From: Plenodomus lindquistii
Lineage: Eukaryota; Ascomycota; Dothideomycetes; Pleosporales; Leptosphaeriaceae
DNA length: 64,000 nucleotides
Direction of reading: 5' to 3'
NCBI GenBank assembly: GCA_025504975.1
Contig: JANUWI010000003.1
Coordinates: 496,001-560,000, forward strand
The notes beneath the pieces were generated by a model, which saw only the letters and a program-made list of their open reading frames with translations, did not search any database and was not told the origin of the DNA. Positions 1 to 11,799 of the stretch are shown piece after piece. The position numbers and the translations under genes were made by a program. Every line of letters starts with the position of its first letter. Within the stretch, counting starts at the first letter, position 1.

Positions 1-2
1 CG

Positions 3-134
3 GCAGTAGAGGGATGCGCGTTGGGGGAGCGAGCGGAGAACGCAGCGTATGACATTGTCGTCAAGACCAAGGATCGAGACGAGGCATTAGCAGCGTTCAG
101 AGAGAAGAGGAAACCCGTTTTCAAGGGACATTGA
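3..134 (+). CDS. Enoyl-CoA hydratase/isomerase family protein, C-terminal end only (5' truncated by window edge)
   Basis: An open frame enters from the left edge (first complete codon at base 3) and stops with TGA at 132-134. The last residues read ...DEALAAFREKRKPVFKGH. The pattern 'D..EGL.AF.EKR.P.F.G' is the usual C-terminal helix of crotonase-fold enoyl-CoA hydratases, which hydrate trans-2-enoyl-CoA in beta-oxidation or amino-acid breakdown. The catalytic part lies outside the window, so the exact substrate class and the compartment cannot be judged. It converges on the HIT gene, with only about 60 bases between the stop codons. The family call rests on about 43 residues. Confidence 0.6.
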   Translation, partial: AVEGCALGERAENAAYDIVVKTKDRDEALAAFREKRKPVFKGH

Positions 135-197
135 TTCCTACAAACTTCGAATAATAATAAAAAGTCGCGCCCATCTGGAATGCCCGACTGGCTATCT

Positions 198-731
198 TCA
201 CATCCTACTCTTGATGTCCTCCAATAGCTTCGCCAACTCTCCCTTATCTGCCGCCTGGGTTGGCCAACTAATCCCCAGCCCTTCCTTCTCATTCGGCTTG
301 GGGATCAAGTGAAAGTGCACATGATCGACCTCCTGATGCGCTAGCCTTCCGTTATTCTGCAAGATATTGTAGTCTGTGACATTCTGCGCAATGGCGATTT
401 TCTTGGTCACGGAGAGTACCTCGGATAGTTGGTCGTCGGGGATATCGTGGAGTTTTGCGCCGTGGTATTTGGGGATGATGAGCTGGGTTTGACGTTAGGA
501 GCGAGAGAATAGAGACTTGGAGACGGAGAGAGGGTTGGGAGACGTACAGAGTGGCCTTTACTCAGGGGGCCAATGTCGAGGAAAGCAAGTGTCTTGTCGC
601 TTTCGAAGATCTTCATCGAGGGTATCTCACCTGTTTTGTGCGTTAGCCAATTGCATCTTTATGGACGACGCCAATTATCGGCCCCATGTACCCTTGATGA
701 TCTTGCAGAAAATGCATGCAGCAGAGGACAT
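198..731 (-). CDS. HIT-family nucleotide-binding protein (HNT1/HINT-like)
   Basis: Three exons (731-692, 630-548, 482-198) splice to 135 residues. The N-terminus has C-I-F-C-K-I-I-K, the paired-Cys zinc motif of Hint proteins, followed by AFLDIGPLSKGHSLIIPKY. The C-terminal half carries HVHFHLIP, the H-x-H-x-H-x-x histidine triad, preceded by NNGRLAHQEVDHV. Hint/Hnt1 enzymes hydrolyse adenosine phosphoramidates such as AMP-lysine. Length and collinearity match yeast Hnt1 as I remember it. The start was placed at 731 because it precedes the CxxC exon with no further in-frame Met close by. Introns have GT..AG ends and restore the frame exactly, so the model is firm. Confidence 0.9.
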
Positions 732-734
732 TGT

Positions 735-2114
735 GGTACTCGGGCTGGACAACACGGGTATGGTACTGTCGTGAGATTATGTGGTTTCGGTTGCTATTGG
801 TAGCTTCGAGGGACGACGGCAGCCCAAGCTATGACGGCGAGGTGGGGGGATGTGGGGTAGCATATAACCGCGGTCGCGCGTCGAGGTTTCCGCGTTGAAA
901 TGACACCAGGAAATACATGCCATCGACCTTTTCGCGATATATGACTACCTGGTACCCTGAAAGCAGTCACAGCTTACTGATAGCACATCTGGGAGAGTAT
1001 TGAACTTTTGGAGCCGAAATTCAAGCGAGGACTTCGGGCTTCGGACGCCATGCTTTAAAGACTCTTAAGGCCTAGGATATCCATCCTTAGTACTCTTCGA
1101 TGAACTTGAGGCTGCTATCAAGAATTTCAATTGTTGCTTAAGTCTTTGGCGCAAGCGTATGATGCTTGCTCCTACTCTATTTCCTTCACTATTTCAAATC
1201 GCAATTTCCCAGAGTTCAAGTTCTCATGCGTGTGTGAAGTCGGCGATGAAGGAACGCGATGGCACTGGAGAAGGTTGTATCACTGACATGCTATCAGTTT
1301 ATCATAGCACCTTTCTACACCCAAGTCAAGTACCTGGTTCATTATCCTCCCTAAGGGTGCCGAAGCTTTCAGGGACCCTTCGAATAGGGATCGTTAGGTC
1401 GGAGGTCCAAATAATTTAATGAAAATTAGTAAAAGTCAAGGACCTTTTTTTCTCATACAACTGGGGGGCTACTTTGGGATTCATCGCATAACAAGCTTTC
1501 TCTCAATAAGTTGTCTCACACATTCTTGCCCCCATGGTCTGACTTATCTCAGGCAAGGCCTATTTCTAACTATCCGACATGTAGTGATATTGGTCACTCG
1601 CTGCCTACCCAATGGTATCAAGCGTGCTGACCCGAGACACGTCAGCTTCCGCGAACCTCTCCAGACCCACGCCCTGCCATAGATCCCAGCCTTGCGAAAT
1701 TAAGATCCCGCAGAAGCCGTTGTACCGCAGGATAGCGCCAGCATTCAGCTGCGCCTCAGCTCAAATTATCCGCGCTAAGCGACGCGTGGTGTCACTCGCG
1801 ACCACTGAGGCGGATTGAACCAAGCAAGGCTTAGTTTCAACGACAACCAGTCAGTCATTGTACCACAAAGATTGCATCTGTCTTGTCTCATTCCAAAAAA
1901 TAAATTGGATATACCTATCATGGTACCCTATGCCCGTTTACAAGGTTGTGTATAGGTTAGCCTTAGTACCGCACCTCAACATGACCGCACCCAACTCCGG
2001 AAAAAATAATATGTAGACACAGGGGAAGGGTACAAACAAACCCCTGAAAAACCGTCCTGCATTCTCATGTCCCCCCACGTCGCGTAACGCAGGAGCATCC
2101 CCCCGTAACCCCCC
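735..2114. other. Intergenic, no gene recognised
   Basis: About 1.4 kb between the HIT gene start and the methyltransferase stop. Only open frames under 90 codons occur, on the plus strand, and none has a recognisable motif. It should contain the HIT promoter and the methyltransferase 3' end. Confidence 0.6.
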
Positions 2115-3245
2115 TCACGCATTCCAAAGCACGCTTCGCTCATCCTTTGCATTCACCCACACGTACTCTGTGCACCGGGGATTGCTCTTCTCCTTGCCCA
2201 ACGTAACAGCAAACAGGTTAATCTCCATCCACACAGGGCGCATACCCATCTTCTCCAAGCGCTCCCACCACGTCTGGAAGCGCTGGAAGTCGACGCTTCC
2301 GCCGCCGCCTGAAGCGTCAAGGTTGATACCATCGCCGAGATGCAATTCAATCATGACTTGACCAATGGGCATGACGCCGTTTCCAGCCGCCGTGCGCGTA
2401 GACTCAAAAGCATCCATCATGGTATCCAGCGCATCGTACTCGCTGCCCTCTACATCAATCTTTAAGATGTCAATGTACGTGTGGCCGTTTTCTTTCATCA
2501 GGCTCGGCAGTGTCCAGAAGGGCGGCTGGCTCGCATGCGAGTCCTCCTTGCCTAGTCCGACCTTTTTGAAATAAGTACGTGGTCGGTATTGCTCCTTGAT
2601 CTGTGGACCCCATGCGTCGACGCTGAAATCGTAGCCCCAGATGCGGGCGCTGGGTACGCGTTCGAGGAGCTCGGCTTCAAAGGAGGATTCGGCGTTGATG
2701 CCGAAGCTGTAGACGACGATGCCGTCTTGGGGCGTGTTGACGGGGGTTTGCGAGTCGGGGCCGGGGTGCTTCTCTGGGACGGGGAGGGACTCGTAGACGC
2801 TCATTCCGCAGACCCATTTTCCGCCGTCGCCGAGACGGCCGACGCGTTGGAGATCGAGGGGGCAGGTCCAGGTTGAGGGGAAGAAGTCCCAGATGGTGTA
2901 GGGGTATTTCATAAAGTCGGTGGGGAAGAAGGGGATGCGGGGGTAGTCGTGGTGTTGCCTTGCCATTTCATCGCGGAGGACGGTGCTCTTGTGCCATGAT
3001 TTCTCAGACAGGGCCATGCGGTCGCGGAGGAGGGCTTGTTGTTCTGGTGAGGACTTGGAGTGTGGGGATGATGTGGGGAGGCCCGGAAGGTAGGGGAGGA
3101 GAGCAGCGGGCTGCTCGTTGTGGAAGAGGAGAATGAGGAATATGACGACCGCGATTGCGGCGACGAGCCGACCTGTACATTGTGGTTAGTATGATCATCT
3201 GTAGAAATAGTTTGGAGACGACTTACCTCCAGTCATTCGAGACAT
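2115..3245 (-). CDS. Membrane-anchored FkbM-type (METTL24-like) methyltransferase
   Basis: Two exons (3245-3227 and 3172-2115) give 358 residues. The tiny first exon encodes MSRMTGG; the second continues with RLVAAIAVVIFLILLF, a single hydrophobic segment near residues 8-23, so this is probably a type II membrane or secretory-pathway protein. The lumenal part has a Rossmann-like methyltransferase core: VYSFGINAESSFE (SAM-binding loop region), WGYDFSVDAWGPQ, and ILKIDVEGSEYDAL, the signature of the FkbM/Methyltransf_21-24 group. The protein substrate is unknown for this fungal family. The start choice depends on the 19-base first exon; an internal Met at 3017 would drop the membrane anchor and is less likely because the frame upstream stays open across the anchor. 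Confidence 0.72.
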
Positions 3246-4420
3246 GATGAATGGAACCCAAAGTGAGAGATGATAAAGTAAACACTACAATGTCTATGGC
3301 GCAACCAACGTGTCCAACGCAAAGTCACGAGTTGAATCGGACCTAACTCCCTCAAAGATTGTTGGGATCTGTCACGTTACGCGTAAAGGAGAGACAGAGC
3401 AAACAAGATGTATCGAGGGAAGAAAGATGGAGACTCAGCAAACGAAACGAGAGACGCAATCAAAAAAACGACACTAAGCCCAGCAAAGTGAACGCGCAGT
3501 AGTGTCTATCAAGAAGCCGGACCCAATTCAATGAACCACACACAGTGCACAAGTCAAGGTAACCAGCCAACGTGAGGGATGACGGCGCAGCATGACGGGC
3601 CATGACACCGACATTCCAGAACCGCGCGCCCTCGCCAAGCCCCATCACTGCATATCCGCATGCATGCAAGCAAGCAAGCAAAGCAAACGCGCGAAACAAA
3701 ATCCACCCCCTCCACACCACCCTCGTCACTGATTAAGATTAGTCGCTTTTTCCAAGCCCGCGGCACACCCCCGTTACCCAAACATCTACCGTGTCCTGAA
3801 TCCTTCGTCCAACACAGCCCCCACACAATTGCACCTCTGTTACCCGCTTTTCCTTTGCCATTATCGTTAGGAGTACCGCTGCCGTTACGGATCAAGAGCT
3901 GCCATGAGTCGCTAGCCTTGGCCCTTGTTCTTGAAACGAGGGGGTGGGAATCGGGGGGCGCACAGGGTCTCCACTTTTGCCGCGGGCTTGTCGCGTTTGA
4001 ACGCATCATTGGTGCGAAGGGGACGGCGTTTCCGTTACAGAATTGCGGGGTGGTGTGGTGGGTACGTGCGAGGGTTGTGGATTTTGGGTTCATTGGTTGC
4101 GTGTACTTTTACTTAGTATGAGTGGTGATTACCTGATCTTGCGTCTTTATTCTGCATTGCATACATAGATATTCTATCTTTATGTTTTGTTGTTGGAAAA
4201 TAGCAAAAGTATTAGTGGTATGCTTTTTCTGTTGTTTGGAATTGGTCAATGGAATGTGTAACTATGTACGTGTGGGTTGTGAAGTGTAGCCTCAACGGCC
4301 CGTTTATGATAGAGTAACTCCGATATGCAAGGCTTGAAGAATGACCGTCTAGGAGAGGTTATAATATTACATCATACAAGACTTGAAGAGGACGCGCGGA
4401 AAGACAAACAAAAGGTGTGT
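3246..4420. other. Intergenic, no gene supported
   Basis: About 1.2 kb. Two opposing open frames overlap here (3554-4093 minus, 179 codons; 3660-4121 plus, 153 codons). Neither shows a family motif, an intron-exon pattern or a likely start context, and each is the shadow of the other. A short GCAA-type repeat lies near 3664-3680. The stretch should hold the methyltransferase promoter and the transporter 3' end. Confidence 0.5.
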
Positions 4421-6131
4421 TTATGAAAGCGTGTTGTGCACAACGCCAGCTGCAACGGAAAGCAGGAGACCGCAGACCGTAAAGACCATGTTCCTGTGAG
4501 ATTCGCCTGCAGAATAGTCAGCACATGCTTTGTAGCCTTGTGAATGGAGGGAGCCATACCTTCTTGTGTCGTGCTCAACGCCAGAACGACAAAGACGTTC
4601 AATGGAACACGTAGGATACCGTAGATACTCGCTCTTGACCCATCATCAATGAGCTTGCCTTTTAAGGAGCCCATAACAGGGTAGTAAACACCGCAGCAGA
4701 GCTCAAAGATGCAGAAACACCACAGCGTGATGCGCTCGTCCCTGAAGTAAGCAGGCACGAAGAAGCACGCCGACGCAAGTACGAGCAGACTTGTTAGAAT
4801 CTTTGGTGCGGCCATGGGCGTTGCGGATGTGGAAATGTGCTTGTACAGCATGGAACCGAACATCATGGAGCACATGAGAATGGCGAAGATGAGGCCGAAA
4901 GGTAATTCTAGGTTTATTAGGCTCGAGGTTTCAAGGGTTGGGAAAGAAGGGCTGCGGGCTTACCTTCGGTGGATCCAGAGAGCTTGTGGGCAAGCTTCAA
5001 TGCTGGGAACTTGAAGAAGATGAAGAGGAATAGCGAGCCTTCGAAAAAGCACGACACGAGTGCTAGAATCATGATGTTTCGATCTGTTGAGTGGAATCAG
5101 TTCTGGACCTAGATAGTCCCAGAATGTATGAACTTACCGCGCATGATCATCTTCAAGGGCGAAGCTGGCGCAGGCGAAACGTCAGCTTCTTCCTGTCTGA
5201 GCAACGTAGCATCCTCATCCGCATTGTGACTGCTCGATCCATAGTTCTCGCTCTGTCCAAAGTCAGCTTCCCTCCAGATGCTAAAACTGGCGCAATTGCA
5301 CACATACCCAACACCTCGAAATCGCAACAAACGCAACCGACAAGCAAGCAATCGCTGCGAGAAACGGCGCCTCTGCCGTCCCAGCACTCCTCACAAGCCA
5401 CTCCGCCAGAATACCAGCAACAATCGCAACGCACGTATTGGCCGTAGTCATAGTACTGAAGATACCGCTGAGGATAGGGTCCGCATCTGGCAGCATCAAC
5501 GAGTTGAATTCGGCGACCATCCAACTATCAAACACACTCCATAGCAGCGTTCCTGAGATACCGCCGAGAACGCGACCAAGGAAGAGGAGATTGAGGTTGT
5601 TGGTAAACAACGTAGTGCAAGACAGCGAGTAAATGATGCAAAATGCCAGACACGCAGTCTTGCGCCCATAGCGATCCGCAAATGAGCCTGCAAAGGATGC
5701 AGAGATGCCCGCAGAAACGAAGCCGATCATGAACAGAAAAGCAACTGTCTGTTCAGGTAGACCTTTTTCATCTGTGATTGTGATATGTCAGCCCATCGCC
5801 GTACTTTTCCTGCACAACACCTCTGGTTTCTCTACGTCATGACACCCCCACTCCATCCAACGCGCACCTCCACTGACTAACCTTTATAAATCGGATAAAT
5901 GTACGGTCCTTGCAACCAGTCCGCCGCATTCACGAGCAGATAGATTGGGAAAAACCGCTTCTTCAGTTTACTCAACGCCTCGCGATCAGCATCCACTCTT
6001 TCCTTCTGCTCTCCCTTTTGCGGACTGATGGGTTCCGCGGCCTTGTTGTGTTTGGACGACCGTTGCGATTGGTACAGCACAAGGCTGTTGAGTACAATCG
6101 AACAGGCGAACGTAGCGTGGTAGAGATCCAT
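4421..6131 (-). CDS. MFS transporter, molybdate-anion transporter (MFSD5) family
   Basis: Six exons (6131-5882, 5771-5308, 5252-5138, 5083-4964, 4907-4560, 4506-4421) give 460 residues and all junctions keep frame. Key signatures are NAADWLQGPYIYPIYKDEKG, which is the highly conserved first loop of the MFSD5 group, GSFADRYGRKTACL (the MFS loop 2-3 motif), and SGTLLWSVFDSWMV. About 12 hydrophobic segments are visible, with an acidic cytoplasmic loop (SENYGSSSHNADEDATLL) in the middle between the two six-helix halves. MFSD5/MOT2 proteins import molybdate for molybdenum cofactor enzymes such as nitrate reductase. The start at 6131 gives MDLYHATFACSIVL, a normal start helix. Function is by family, not by any visible molybdate-specific residue. 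Confidence 0.87.
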
Positions 6132-7307
6132 GTTGAATTGGATTTGATTCTATCGTTGAGAGATGTTGGTGTTCAGTCGGGTGTGTTGGACATCCGATGG
6201 CGACAGGCGGGCTGGTGGCGGCGGGTCGTCTTGTTCGTTTGCGGAAGTGTAGAGCTACACTAGATACGCTACACTACACTGTGCAGTAGTGAGAGGCAGG
6301 GAAACGGCAAAAGGAGGGGAAGAGCAACGCTAGAACAGAGATACGAGAGAGAGTGTGTGTGTGATAGGAAAGGGCGGCACCAGTCCGTTAACCCGTGCGT
6401 GAATTGTTTTGAACAAGATGTACAGTAGGAGAGAGATCCGGGTGAAGGAACCGGTATCAGTGACCGTGGAATGGAAGAACGAGCAAGAGATTCAGTGCTC
6501 ATTCACCTACACGGCGACCCATGACCGCAGGCCCGCTTTCTTGTCTCCTGCCTCCTTCACCCCAGCCCGCGGCTTACCGTGGGGCCTGGGGCCAACATCC
6601 ACAAGCTAGTTGGTCAGACGCATCATTCCATCCACCCATCCCGGATCCATCGACCCACACTCTATTGCGATTGGCAGACCCCATCACGCATCGTGCGTCA
6701 GCGGGTAATGCAACGGTCAACCACGCATGTGGAGCCTGATTCCACGCGCAGGGATGCAAGTGCAGCCGAGCGCCGCTAAAATTAACACATTGGGGGCGGA
6801 CAAGTCAAACGCATGTTTGATCGTCAACAATGACGACGCGTCAAGGTCTCCACTGTCGGTACAGCGCGCATTCCGGACAGGGCAAGGCTGAATTTCAGGG
6901 GCTGAGTGTTACGGACACCGTGTACTGGTTTCAATTGATTTGTATGTAAGGGCCAGGTGTCGCTCGGGCATCCGGACGTTGAAGCGCATTCGTGCCGATT
7001 GCTCTCACTTGATCAAAGCGTCGTCGCATCATTGTACGCGGTGGCTCTCCGATCAAACACAAGATGGAAAGATTCAATATTTGCAGCATGGTACCACGAC
7101 AACTGGATGCCTCAGCACTTGGTCGGTATCCCTAGGATGCAGATGAGCCTACGCTCCCTAGATGTTCAAAACATTCATTCGTATTAGTCTATTAGCAATT
7201 TCAACAAGTTGCTGCAAGCCAACGACGAGCAACAAGACGTCTTTGTACTACCGATTGGTGGTTTGCTGTTCTGAATTTTGATTCTGGCGAACATTGAGAA
7301 GCAAGAC
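6132..7307. other. Intergenic, no gene recognised
   Basis: About 1.2 kb between the transporter start and the stop codon of the CBS protein. Only short open frames without motifs. A short GT run lies near 6350-6362. It must include the transporter promoter. Confidence 0.5.
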
Positions 7308-9102
7308 TTATTTCTCACCAGTAGCCGCCCCTCGCCCTCTCGAGATACCAAGACCTTCCAGCCTCTGAATGTTCTTCTGGCTTTCGCTCACACTGCTACG
7401 TCTACCCGCAATAGCAGAAACGCTCTCGCTCCGCGAACTGTCCATACTCTTCCTCATGCTGCTTGAGCTCGACCTGCGCCTAGCGCGCCGTGCTTCGTCA
7501 GGATCATGGGGCTGTAGACCGCTTGCCTTGGCGAAGAGGTTGAGGATGTCCGTGAGACTGATGACACCGCTGAGTCTACCAGACAGGCGCGCTCCAGTGA
7601 TCGCAGATGCGGATATGGCTGGCGCGACCGCGTTTGTGCCTGCCAGGTGGGTAGGAGCTGTAGAGTTGACAGGCGTTGGACCGGTCATAATCGCAGGTAT
7701 GGGTGAGATTGGTGATGCTGGCACGATGACAGATGGTGTAAGGGCAGGCGTCGAGGGACCTGAAGACGATGGCGATGGTGCGTCTACCACCCACATGCGA
7801 TGAGAGCGAGTAGCGACTAGCTTTGCCACAGTGTGCGCGAGTGTGCTGAAGGAGTCGACGTGGAAAACCGGGAAGGAGTCTTGGCCATCGTTCACACCGC
7901 GTTCGGAGAGGATTACGGAGATGAAGTGTATGCAAGATGATCGTAGCAGAGGGAGGGATGTTGACTTGGTGAGGAGCTATGTGCACGTTAGGCCTGATGC
8001 TGTGGAGTGATGGCACTGTACGTACTCGGACATCTACATGCGAGATGTTGCCAATAACATTGTTTTGAGCATCGAGGACAGGTAGAGACGAGACACCCTC
8101 GTTGTTCATGAGCTCAAGAGCTTGTGCGAGGGGGGCGTCACCACTAGGAAGTATGTCAGTGGCCAATTCACCGAATTCTTGTCAGGCAACTCACTTGATG
8201 GCCAGAACATGCTTCGACCCCAAATTCAGGTCCTTGAGTTGGTACGGGTACAGCTGATCGACTGCCGGGAAGCTCTGTCGGTTCTCCCAAAAGAACTGGA
8301 CAAGGCGTAGCTGTGTGAGTATCCCAGTGACATTTGTGGTGCCCTCCTCTGCCACAAGGACCCTATGCACTCCACTGCCAAAGACCTCTATGGCTTTGGT
8401 CAGGTCTGCTGTCTCGGGCAGTGTAATCAGCGGCTCCTTCTTGCCGCCAACCTCTTTGACGTCCTTGAGTGGGATTGGCTTTCCTTCCCTGCCTTTCTTC
8501 GCCAGCTCGTCAAAAGACGCTATGTCCCCTTCATCTGGGTGCGCGAGGCCGACAACGAGGAGGAGGTACGCGTTCAGATCGCTGTAGTCGAAGGTGCCGG
8601 TGGCGTGGCGTGTGGCTGCATCTTCGCGGAGTAGCACAACATTGGGCGCACCGTTTTGTACGAGAATCTGGGCTTCTTAGCTGTGTCTTGGTGCATACAG
8701 ACTGTTAGGGAGGCTCACGCTCGTGGCGTCCTCGACGCTTGTGTCGTACTCGACAAAGCGCACAAGCTTCGGGTCCACGACCTCTCCCAGCCGAATGGAC
8801 TTCCAGTCGCGGCCGTGGAACTTGGCGTCTCCGCCTTTGGTCGGCGGGTTGTTCAGCAAGTCTTGCAGTGCTTGTTGTGTGAGAGACGGCTGTCGGGAGG
8901 TGCGTGGTGATGTGGGTGCGCCGCGCATGTGCTCCGCGAAGCTCGAGCGGTGCGAAGATGAGACGGTCGGCGAGCTCATCTTGAGCGAAGGCGGCGGCGG
9001 GGAGCGGCCTATGGACGAGACGGAATTGCTGAGCGACTGGAGAGGCGAAGACGCGGCGGACGCGTCCTTGTTGCTGCTCGTTGACCCCGCCTGGCCCGCC
9101 AT
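7308..9102 (-). CDS. CBS-domain protein of the Sds23/Moc1 family
   Basis: Four exons (9102-8719, 8667-8195, 8143-8026, 7976-7308) give 547 residues. A Ser/Pro-rich N-terminus (about residues 1-70) precedes four CBS-like repeats: SIRLGEVVDPKLVRFVEYD, LPETADLTKAIEVFGSGVHR, APLAQALELMNNEGVSSLPV and VFHVDSFSTLAHTVAKLVAT, each followed by hydrophobic beta strands typical of CBS pairs. The tail (SSSMRKSMDSSRSESVSAI) is Ser/Arg rich and likely phosphorylated. Sds23/Moc1 in yeasts inhibits PP2A-type phosphatase and acts in cell separation and nutrient response. A Ser/Pro/Ala-rich insertion splits the last CBS domain before RLSGVISLTDILNLF. Family assignment is good; the role here is inferred. Confidence 0.85.
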
Positions 9103-9916
9103 GGCGAAGGGCAGGAGCAGGTGGTGGGAGGTGCGGGGTGTCGGGATATCAACGCGCGTGGTGCTGGCGATGTCGTGTACGTACTCGAGTCAATAATGAG
9201 ACAAGTGTACTGTCAGAAATTCAGTAGCTTGGTGTTGAGTATGCAGTCGGTGTTTGTGTGTGCAAGTGGAAGAGCATGCGGTGGTGTGGAGAGCCTGTCA
9301 TGGCCAGCAGTTGTTCGCACCCATTTGGACTGGAAGCCGTCACCTCGCGACATGTGATTCGCTGCACTTGCGGTCCGATAGTAGGAGCCCATCATGTTTA
9401 TCATGGCGCAAGGGCAGCATTACCAAGTTGCTGGGATTGAGCGCCGATTTCTTAGAATGTGAACGCGGGGAGGCTGGTGGCAGCCCAACGTCATCACGGC
9501 CAATCGCTCATTCGCCAGATAACTAGTAGAGTACAATACAGTAGGACGCTTGCTTGCACATGTATTCATCGCGCCTAGACTTGGCAACATCGTGACCTAT
9601 GCTTTTCGTCGTTTTTCATTCTCTGTATTTGACAGTCTGAAACAAACACAAGAAAAAAGTGCTGTTGATAGCACTGGGTACACAGTATCAAGATCCTGAC
9701 AGTGTCCATGACATGGCCAAACTATCATTGGTATCTCAAACGTACCAACCAATATACCTGCCTGATCATTTCAAGAATGTAGAGAAAGCTGCATGTCAAG
9801 TTCAATCTGTGTATGACACCTTCTCCCACTAGGAGCACCACCCGTCACATCTTGGGCCTAGTCCATACAAGCTCGAGGCCCGCCTGCGATAACACCATCC
9901 GCGCAGCAGCTTGTGC
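9103..9916. other. Intergenic, no gene recognised
   Basis: About 0.8 kb between the start of the Sds23-like gene and the stop of the next minus-strand gene. Only short unsupported frames; expected to hold the Sds23-like promoter. Confidence 0.5.
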
Positions 9917-10775
9917 CTACTCTTCCCTCTGCCTGTCAAATTCCATCGGTGACTGGCCAGCTTGGTTCTGACGCATGCGCTCGCGAATAGCTTGCTCCGA
10001 AGTCGAGTCTCCATCGCGACCGCTGCTGCTCATGCCAGCAGGATTCTCGTCGTAGGTCAAGCTACCAGAGTTTCCCGCATCTCTCCTCTGCTGCTCTGAA
10101 GACAAGGCTTGGTTCAACGGACTGGCACCCGCTTGGTCTCTCAAGTGTCCTGGTACTGCACTCGCCTTACTGATGGCAGGGCTGCCGATCTGGCTGTGCT
10201 GTCGCGCAGGTGTGCGGGCGCCCTCACCAAAGCCAACGAGGGAGGCTGCCTCGTCGCTAAAGCCACCGACGCTCGACGTTTCTACATCCTGGTCTTCGCT
10301 CATGCGGTCATGGTCATAGACATCGCTGCCACTTGCCCACGTCGTGCGGCCGCCGACAGAGCCCGTTGCACTGGCGCTACCAACCGTGCTGCGCTCGCGG
10401 AAGATCTGAGGCTGGTTGTTGGAGTCAAAGTATCCAGGCGGTGGGTTCGCAGCGCTTCCTGGAGTGAGGCCCTGTGGGTTGCGAGCTGAGACTGCGACTC
10501 GCTCCAGGCCAGCAAGGCGCGAGATGCGATCGGCCCGCTCAGCCTCTGCAGGGTTGCGCTGGTGGGGGAAATGTCCACGATGGCCGTCCTTGATGGCGAC
10601 AGTAGACAGCTCAGACATGGACGTGGTGGTGGAATTGGGGGTTCCCCTATAATTCACTGTCAGTTGCGTGCGACCCCGCCAGCCATGAACAGATGCCTTA
10701 CGGAGCCTCGGTGGGTGTGCTTGGGTCCGACGGCGGAGGAGGGAGATTGATCAGCGTGGGCGCATTGGTATTCAT
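9917..10775 (-). CDS. Conserved fungal protein of unknown function
   Basis: Two exons (10775-10702, 10646-9917) give 267 residues beginning MNTNAPTLINLPPPPSDPST. The body is polar and low in hydrophobics, so it is probably largely disordered. Recurrent short motifs are HFPHQRNPAEAERADRISRL near the middle of the first half, GFSDEAASLVGFGEGARTP in the second half, and a charged C-terminal stretch ending FDRQREE. I recall the GFSDE.ASLVGFGEG motif from uncharacterised ascomycete proteins but know no function. There is no signal peptide or membrane segment. It is transcribed in the same direction as the Sds23-like gene but more than 800 bases away, so no co-regulation can be claimed. Confidence 0.65.
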
Positions 10776-11799
10776 TGTGATTGTGGTGTATCTGTCGAGT
10801 CTCGAAGAGTTTCTGGGAGAGCAGTGGGAACAGGACCCGTGCAACTGTACGCCAGGAGGCTGACTAGGTAGTCACGAGCGACGTCATTGGGCGCCGCCTG
10901 TCTCGAACAGAGCAAGAGCGGCTGTCTACGAACAAACGGGGCTAGTTTCGAGCACCCGGCTACCTGATTCACGCTCCCAACAGTGAATGACCCAGTTCTC
11001 CTGGTTTTACGTCCAGCATCTTTGTTTGAGAGCGCCTCACTATCCAGTCACATGTCTCCCACACAACATCCACCGTTTCTTGGCGTGGTTCTCCGCACAT
11101 GCAGGGTCTGTTCTAGTAAGCGAGTCGTGATTGGCCCACACTCGATCCTTCAAGCCCCACTTTCCGTCCGACCTACACTCCATTATCAGCTAGACACTTC
11201 ACTCGACACTTCGCCTTACAACCTGCAGAAGTGTGTAGAATCAAATATGATGCTTGATCAAAGGAATAGCATTAAGATTCCATCATGTCAACAGACACAT
11301 ATTCCCTTACTGTTGCTTTCGACAAAACCCACCTGCAATTGGACGTTATGCGACTTGATAATGTCCGCTCTTATACTTTAATCTTTGTAGGTCGCGATTC
11401 TAGATGGATTCAGAATTCCATGGCCCAGTCAAAAAAGCTCGAGAGTTTGGGTTTGCACTTTTTCTTGCAAGCGTACGCGCAGGTACACACTTCGCAACAA
11501 CAGCCTCGACAGGCGTACTGTCTCAAGGCCGAGATGAAAGGCATTGCAGCTCTTCGGAACTCTCACCCGGCTTTTCCTGAATGTATGGCATTATTCAATC
11601 TCAACTCAGAATGGGAGGCTGAAGAAGAGTGAAACGGATAACTTGGGAGACTGTTTGTCGTGTTTGATTGAATGAAGAAGGAGATGATCTATAATTGCTA
11701 TGTAACTATCATAATGTCATCCATCACCTTGGATATTGCATACTTCCCATAACCCTCTCCCCCGCCCATTACCACTGATCCAGCACTCACTAATCCACC
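10776..11799. other. Intergenic, one unsupported small open frame
   Basis: About 1 kb. A 115-codon plus-strand frame (11285-11632) starts MSTDTYSLTVAF and is the only notable reading frame. It has no recognised motif, so I do not call it a gene. Confidence 0.45.

Noticed and set aside
3554..4121. Two opposing open frames of 179 and 153 codons
   Set aside because: They overlap on opposite strands, lack motifs and lie in a plausible promoter/3'-end area.
11285..11632. 115-codon plus-strand open frame
   Set aside because: No family motif, no intron support, and length not unusual for chance at this base composition.
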